Below, piece after piece: positions 61,270-64,000 of a stretch of 64,000 bases of DNA. Location of the stretch: positions 186,001-250,000 of the forward strand of contig CP089457.1 of NCBI GenBank assembly GCA_026636295.1, given 5' to 3'. Every line of letters begins with the position of its first letter. The first letter of the stretch is position 1. The notes beneath the pieces are model-generated. The model searched no databases. It had not been told where the DNA came from and was given only the letters and a program-made list of their open reading frames with translations. This DNA is from Medakamo hakoo (lineage: Eukaryota > Chlorophyta > Trebouxiophyceae > Coccomyxaceae). A program made the position numbers and the translations under genes.

Positions 61270-62187
61270 ATGCGCATCTCCGCCTTCCTCGCCGCGTTTT
61301 TACTGGGCCTCCTCGCCGTGTGCGCAGGTGCGCGCGCTGGGGTTTTGGGTTTGCGCGCGCGCGCGCGCTTCCACGCAGCTCCCTCTCCGCAAACCCGCCG
61401 CCCTCGCCCGCTCACGCCCCGCCCCCGCCCGTCCCCACCCCTCACCCACACCACAGCCCAAGGCCAGAAGCCGGCCGCCCAGCAGCCCCCGCAGCAGCAG
61501 CAGCAGCAGTCGCCGGCCCAAGCGCCGTCGGCCGCGCCCGCGGGCGGGGGTGGTGGCGCCGCCGCCACGCCCGCCCAAGCCCCTGCCATGGCACCATCGG
61601 CCGCGCCCGCGGGCGGGGGTGGTGGCGCCGTCGGCGGGGGTGGTGGCGCCGCCGCCACGCCCGCCCAAGCTCCTGCCATGGCGCCCGCCGCGGGTGGTGG
61701 GGCGGCCGGCGGGCAGCAGCTGGCTGAGGGTGGAGCGGGTTCGCCCGCCATGGCGCCCGCCGCCGCGCCCGCGGCCGGCGGCGGCGCGGCCGGTGGCGGC
61801 GCGGCCGCCGCGCCCGCGCCCGCGGCCGAAGCGCCCGCCGGTGCCGCCAAGCCTGCGTCCAAGCCCGCGCCCGCCCCGCCGCAGCAGCAGCAGCAGGGTG
61901 GCCAGCGCCGCCTGGCCCAGGTCGGCGCCAACTTGCGCGCGCCGGCCCCCGTCGCCTCGCCCGTCATCGGCCGCGTCGCGGCTTCTCCCGCGGGCCAGCC
62001 CCTGCTGGAGCGGGCTGGAGGCGGCGTGACGCCGACCCGCCTGCCGCCCATGGCGGCGGGCCAGCCGTCGACCCTGGGCCGGCGCCGCGCGCTGCTGCAG
62101 ATGAATGAGAAGGAGATGGAGGAGGCGCCGGAGATCGCCGTCGCGCCCTCGCCGATGGGCCAGCCGCTGATGGAGAAGGAAGACTGA
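61270..62187 (+). CDS. Secreted Ala/Pro/Gln/Gly-rich protein with internal repeats
   Basis: Exons 61270-61327 and 61457-62187 join in phase 1 to give 262 aa. Exon 1 is a signal peptide (MRISAFLAAFLLGLLAVCA). The mature chain starts AQGQKPAAQQPPQQQQQQ and has repeats of APAGGGGGAAATPAQAPAMA. The C-terminal quarter has basic LLQ/LAQ motifs (QRRLAQV, GRRRALLQM) and ends APSPMGQPLMEKED. No catalytic domain is seen. An arabinogalactan-like or wall-associated role fits the Ala-Pro repeats and the neighbouring FAS1 genes, but this is inference. The 129-nt intron is stop-free and in frame, so unspliced RNA would still be readable. Confidence 0.72.
   Translation: MRISAFLAAFLLGLLAVCAGARAGVLGLRARARFHAAPSPQTRRPRPLTPRPRPSPPLTHTTAQGQKPAAQQPPQQQQQQSPAQAPSAAPAGGGGGAAATPAQAPAMAPSAAPAGGGGGAVGGGGGAAATPAQAPAMAPAAGGGAAGGQQLAEGGAGSPAMAPAAAPAAGGGAAGGGAAAAPAPAAEAPAGAAKPASKPAPAPPQQQQQGGQRRLAQVGANLRAPAPVASPVIGRVAASPAGQPLLERAGGGVTPTRLPPMAAGQPSTLGRRRALLQMNEKEMEEAPEIAVAPSPMGQPLMEKED
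61543..61685. repeat. Direct repeat inside the Ala/Pro/Gln-rich gene
   Basis: A block of about 50 bp beginning GGCGGGGGTGGTGGCGCCGC appears near 61543-61592 and again near 61636-61685 with one change seen (CCC to CTC). It encodes the repeated GGGGGAAATPAQAPAMA. Confidence 0.7.
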
Positions 62188-62566
62188 AGCGCATTGTGGA
62201 GGGCACGGCCGCGCCGCGTCGTCGTTGCGTTGAGTTGACTTGAGTTGAGCGGGCGGGATGGAGAGGCGGGAGGGTGGGGCGGTGGCGGCGAGCGCGCGCG
62301 CGCCCGAGCCTTCCCACTCCCCACTCCCTTTTTCTTGGCGAGAGCGCGTTGGAGATGGGAGAGAGCGAATTCTTGGCTTCCATGGAGTTGTGTCTTGTTG
62401 CATTGCCCTGCTTGCCTTTTTTTCCAGAAAACAAAATCCACGGCCGACGCGTTTGCAAGGTTAGAGAGGGCCAGAGTCCAGACTGCTTTGTTCTCGGCCT
62501 GCGGGCGGCCCTTTCTTTTCCCTCCGCGCCCCGCACCACCACCGCCCCTTTGCCCTCCCACTCTGC
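62188..62566. other. Spacer between Ala/Pro/Gln-rich gene and AP endonuclease
   Basis: 379 bp between two plus-strand genes. It includes the tandem motif TTGAGTTGACTTGAGTTGAG (62230-62249) and T runs. No gene is recognised. Confidence 0.45.
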
Positions 62567-64000
62567 ATGGCCGCGTGGTTGCTGCGCTCCCTCAGCTTCA
62601 GCCTCCGCCGAGCCGCCGCCATGTGAGTTTTGAGAGGAACAGCCCGCCGACTGCTTTTTTGCTCGCTCGCATCAACTCACGCGCTCCCTCCTCTCTCCCG
62701 CAGGTCTCCGCCTAAACGGCCGCATCCGTTCTTCGCGGGCGCTGCGGGACGGTGCGTGTGCGCGCAGAAAAGAGAAAGGCTGGGCCTTGAGGGCCCGGGC
62801 AGCCCTCCAAACACGTCGGACGTGCTTTTTTGGAGCCGCATGCGTTTTTTCTCGCTCGCGCTCACGCTGCGCACGACCTCCCCATCCCATGCACTCCACT
62901 CCCACACAGCGCCAAGGCCACCAAGCTCGCCCACGCCGCGCCCGCCACGGCGGCGACGCCTGAGGAAGCCGAGAACACGCAGCCCGCACCGCCCAGCCCG
63001 GCGCCAGCTAAACGGGCGGCGTCTCCTGCGCGGGCGCCTGCCCCCGCCACGCGCCGGTCCACCCCGCCGCGCGCGGCCGGTGTGGCCACGGCCGCGAAAC
63101 TGGCCGCCGCGTCGCCCGCCCGCCGCGCCACGCCCGCGCGCGAAGCGTCGGCCAAGCCCTCGCCCGCAGCCAAGCCGCCGCGGCGCACCCCGCCGGCGCC
63201 CGCGCCCAAACCGCGGAGCGTCCACGACGCGTTGGGGGGCGGCGGCCGGGCGGCCGCGCCGCCGTTGTCTTCCTCCGTCCCCAAAGCCACGCTGGGCCGG
63301 CCGGCGCCCATCCCGCCGCTGCCGGCAGAGCCCGTCCACCCCTACGCGCACCCGCCGCCGCGACCAGAGGGTCACTACGACCCGTCGGTTCAGCGCCTGC
63401 GCCCCCTGCCCGACGGCTCGTACGTCGCCCTGGCCTGGAACGTCGCGTCCCTGGGCGCCCTGATGCGCAAGGACCCGCACGCCATCCAGCGCCTGGTCGC
63501 CACAGAGCGCGCCGACGCCATCGCACTCCAGGAAACCAAGCTCCAGCCGGGCAAACCGGAGGCGGACGCGGAGAAAAAGCTGGGCCTGCCCGGGTGGCAC
63601 GTGCACTGGGCGTCGTCGAGCGCGAAAAAAGGGTACTCCGGCGTCGCGATTGCGACCCGGCACGCGCCGCTGTCCGTGCGGGTCGGGATGGGGCTGCAGG
63701 AAGCGGACGACGAAGGTGCGCGCGCGCAAGGAGGTTGGACAGGCAGGGCGGGCGGGCGCCTTGGGAGAGCGTGGGCGCGACCGGCGACACACACTCACGC
63801 TTCTCTCTCAACACAAAACCTAAGGCCGCGCCCTGGCCGTCGAACTCCCCCGCTTCTGGCTGGCCACCGTCTACGTCCCCAACTCGGGCGAGGGGCTGCG
63901 CCGCCTGGACTTCCGCACCCGCCCTGGAGGCTGGGACGACCGCTTGGCCGCCTGGGTCGCGGACCTCTCGGCCGCCTCCGGCGGGAAGCCCGTCGTCCTG
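62567..64000 (+). CDS. APE1: AP endonuclease (APE1/ExoIII type), 3' partial
   Basis: Cuts DNA 5' to abasic sites in base-excision repair. Exons 62567-62622, 62704-62751, 62910-63715 and 63825 onward join in phases 2, 2 and 1. The window ends inside exon 4. The N-terminus MAAWLLRSLSFSLRRAAA looks like an organelle presequence and is followed by a second Met made by the first splice (AT/G). A long Ala/Pro/Arg-rich linker with AKRAASPARAPAPATRRS leads to the catalytic domain: VALAWNVASLGALMRKD, ADAIALQETKLQPGK (metal-binding Glu), KKGYSGVAIATRH, then DDE/GRALAVELPRFWLATVYV and PNSGEGLRRLDFRT. The remaining active-site residues lie beyond 64000. The gene may make both an organellar and a nuclear form. 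Confidence 0.9.

Noticed and set aside
1-64000. Transposons, LTR elements, virus-like elements and CRISPR arrays
   Set aside because: No reverse transcriptase, integrase, transposase, capsid or Cas motif was seen in any frame, and no long terminal or regularly spaced repeats were found.
1-64000. Bacterial origin suggested by high GC and long open frames
   Set aside because: Spliceosomal introns, cytosolic ribosomal proteins uL23 and eS19, eIF5A, DPH5, RRN3 and transit peptides show a eukaryotic nuclear genome.

Overview
This window is nuclear DNA from a very GC-rich green alga (Chlorophyta). The evidence is indirect but consistent: short GT-AG introns in most genes, plant-type protein families (Alfin-like, DUF506, HCF164, a plastid trigger factor, a plastid carbamoyl-phosphate synthase large subunit, a Shewanella-like phosphatase, plant-like eIF5A), N-terminal transit peptides, and CA, CT and poly-G simple repeats in spacers. 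I name no species. I modelled 30 protein-coding genes, two of them cut by the window ends. I see no tRNA, rRNA, CRISPR array, transposon or virus-like element. Exon joins were worked out by hand from splice sites, reading phase and family similarity. Every modelled join keeps frame except one doubtful exon in the 27.4-30.1 kb gene.

Layout: 1-9.4 kb holds RRN3 (5' end missing), a SET/MYND methyltransferase, pyruvate kinase, mitochondrial BOLA3 and an Alfin-domain protein with a Tudor-like tail. 9.7-24.5 kb holds HCF164, a low-complexity Ala/Gln/Gly protein, an aldehyde dehydrogenase relative, a DUF506 protein, a Shewanella-like phosphatase and a kelch protein. 24.7-32.7 kb holds a STE20-type kinase and two tandem secreted Gly/Cys-rich proteins. 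33.3-43.4 kb holds ribosomal protein uL23, plastid CPSase large subunit, diphthine synthase and plastid trigger factor. 43.9-56.6 kb holds eIF5A, galactokinase, NADPH-cytochrome P450 reductase, three low-complexity or coiled-coil proteins and ribosomal protein eS19. 57.1-62.2 kb is a cell-surface cluster of three fasciclin-domain genes plus one secreted Ala/Pro/Gln-rich protein. The window ends inside an APE1-type AP endonuclease.

The genes do not form an operon-like pathway. Many are core housekeeping genes for rRNA transcription, translation, pyrimidine and arginine precursors, glycolysis and redox, interleaved with plastid factors. The clear local groupings are the secreted proteins at 27-33 kb and 57-62 kb. 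All six secreted genes place a phase-1 intron exactly at the end of the signal peptide.

The most striking observation is in galactokinase. Two consecutive, equal-length (86 nt), homologous exons both encode the nucleotide-binding GLSSS motif. They are separated by a 59-nt intron, the shortest in the window, and their phases allow only one to be used at a time. This is a strong candidate for mutually exclusive splicing inside a kinase active site. Other points are the Alfin-Tudor architecture, a seven-cysteine cluster in BOLA3, a 37-nt perfect palindrome and other hairpins in spacers between convergent genes, and introns with G-rich 5' ends and C-rich 3' ends.
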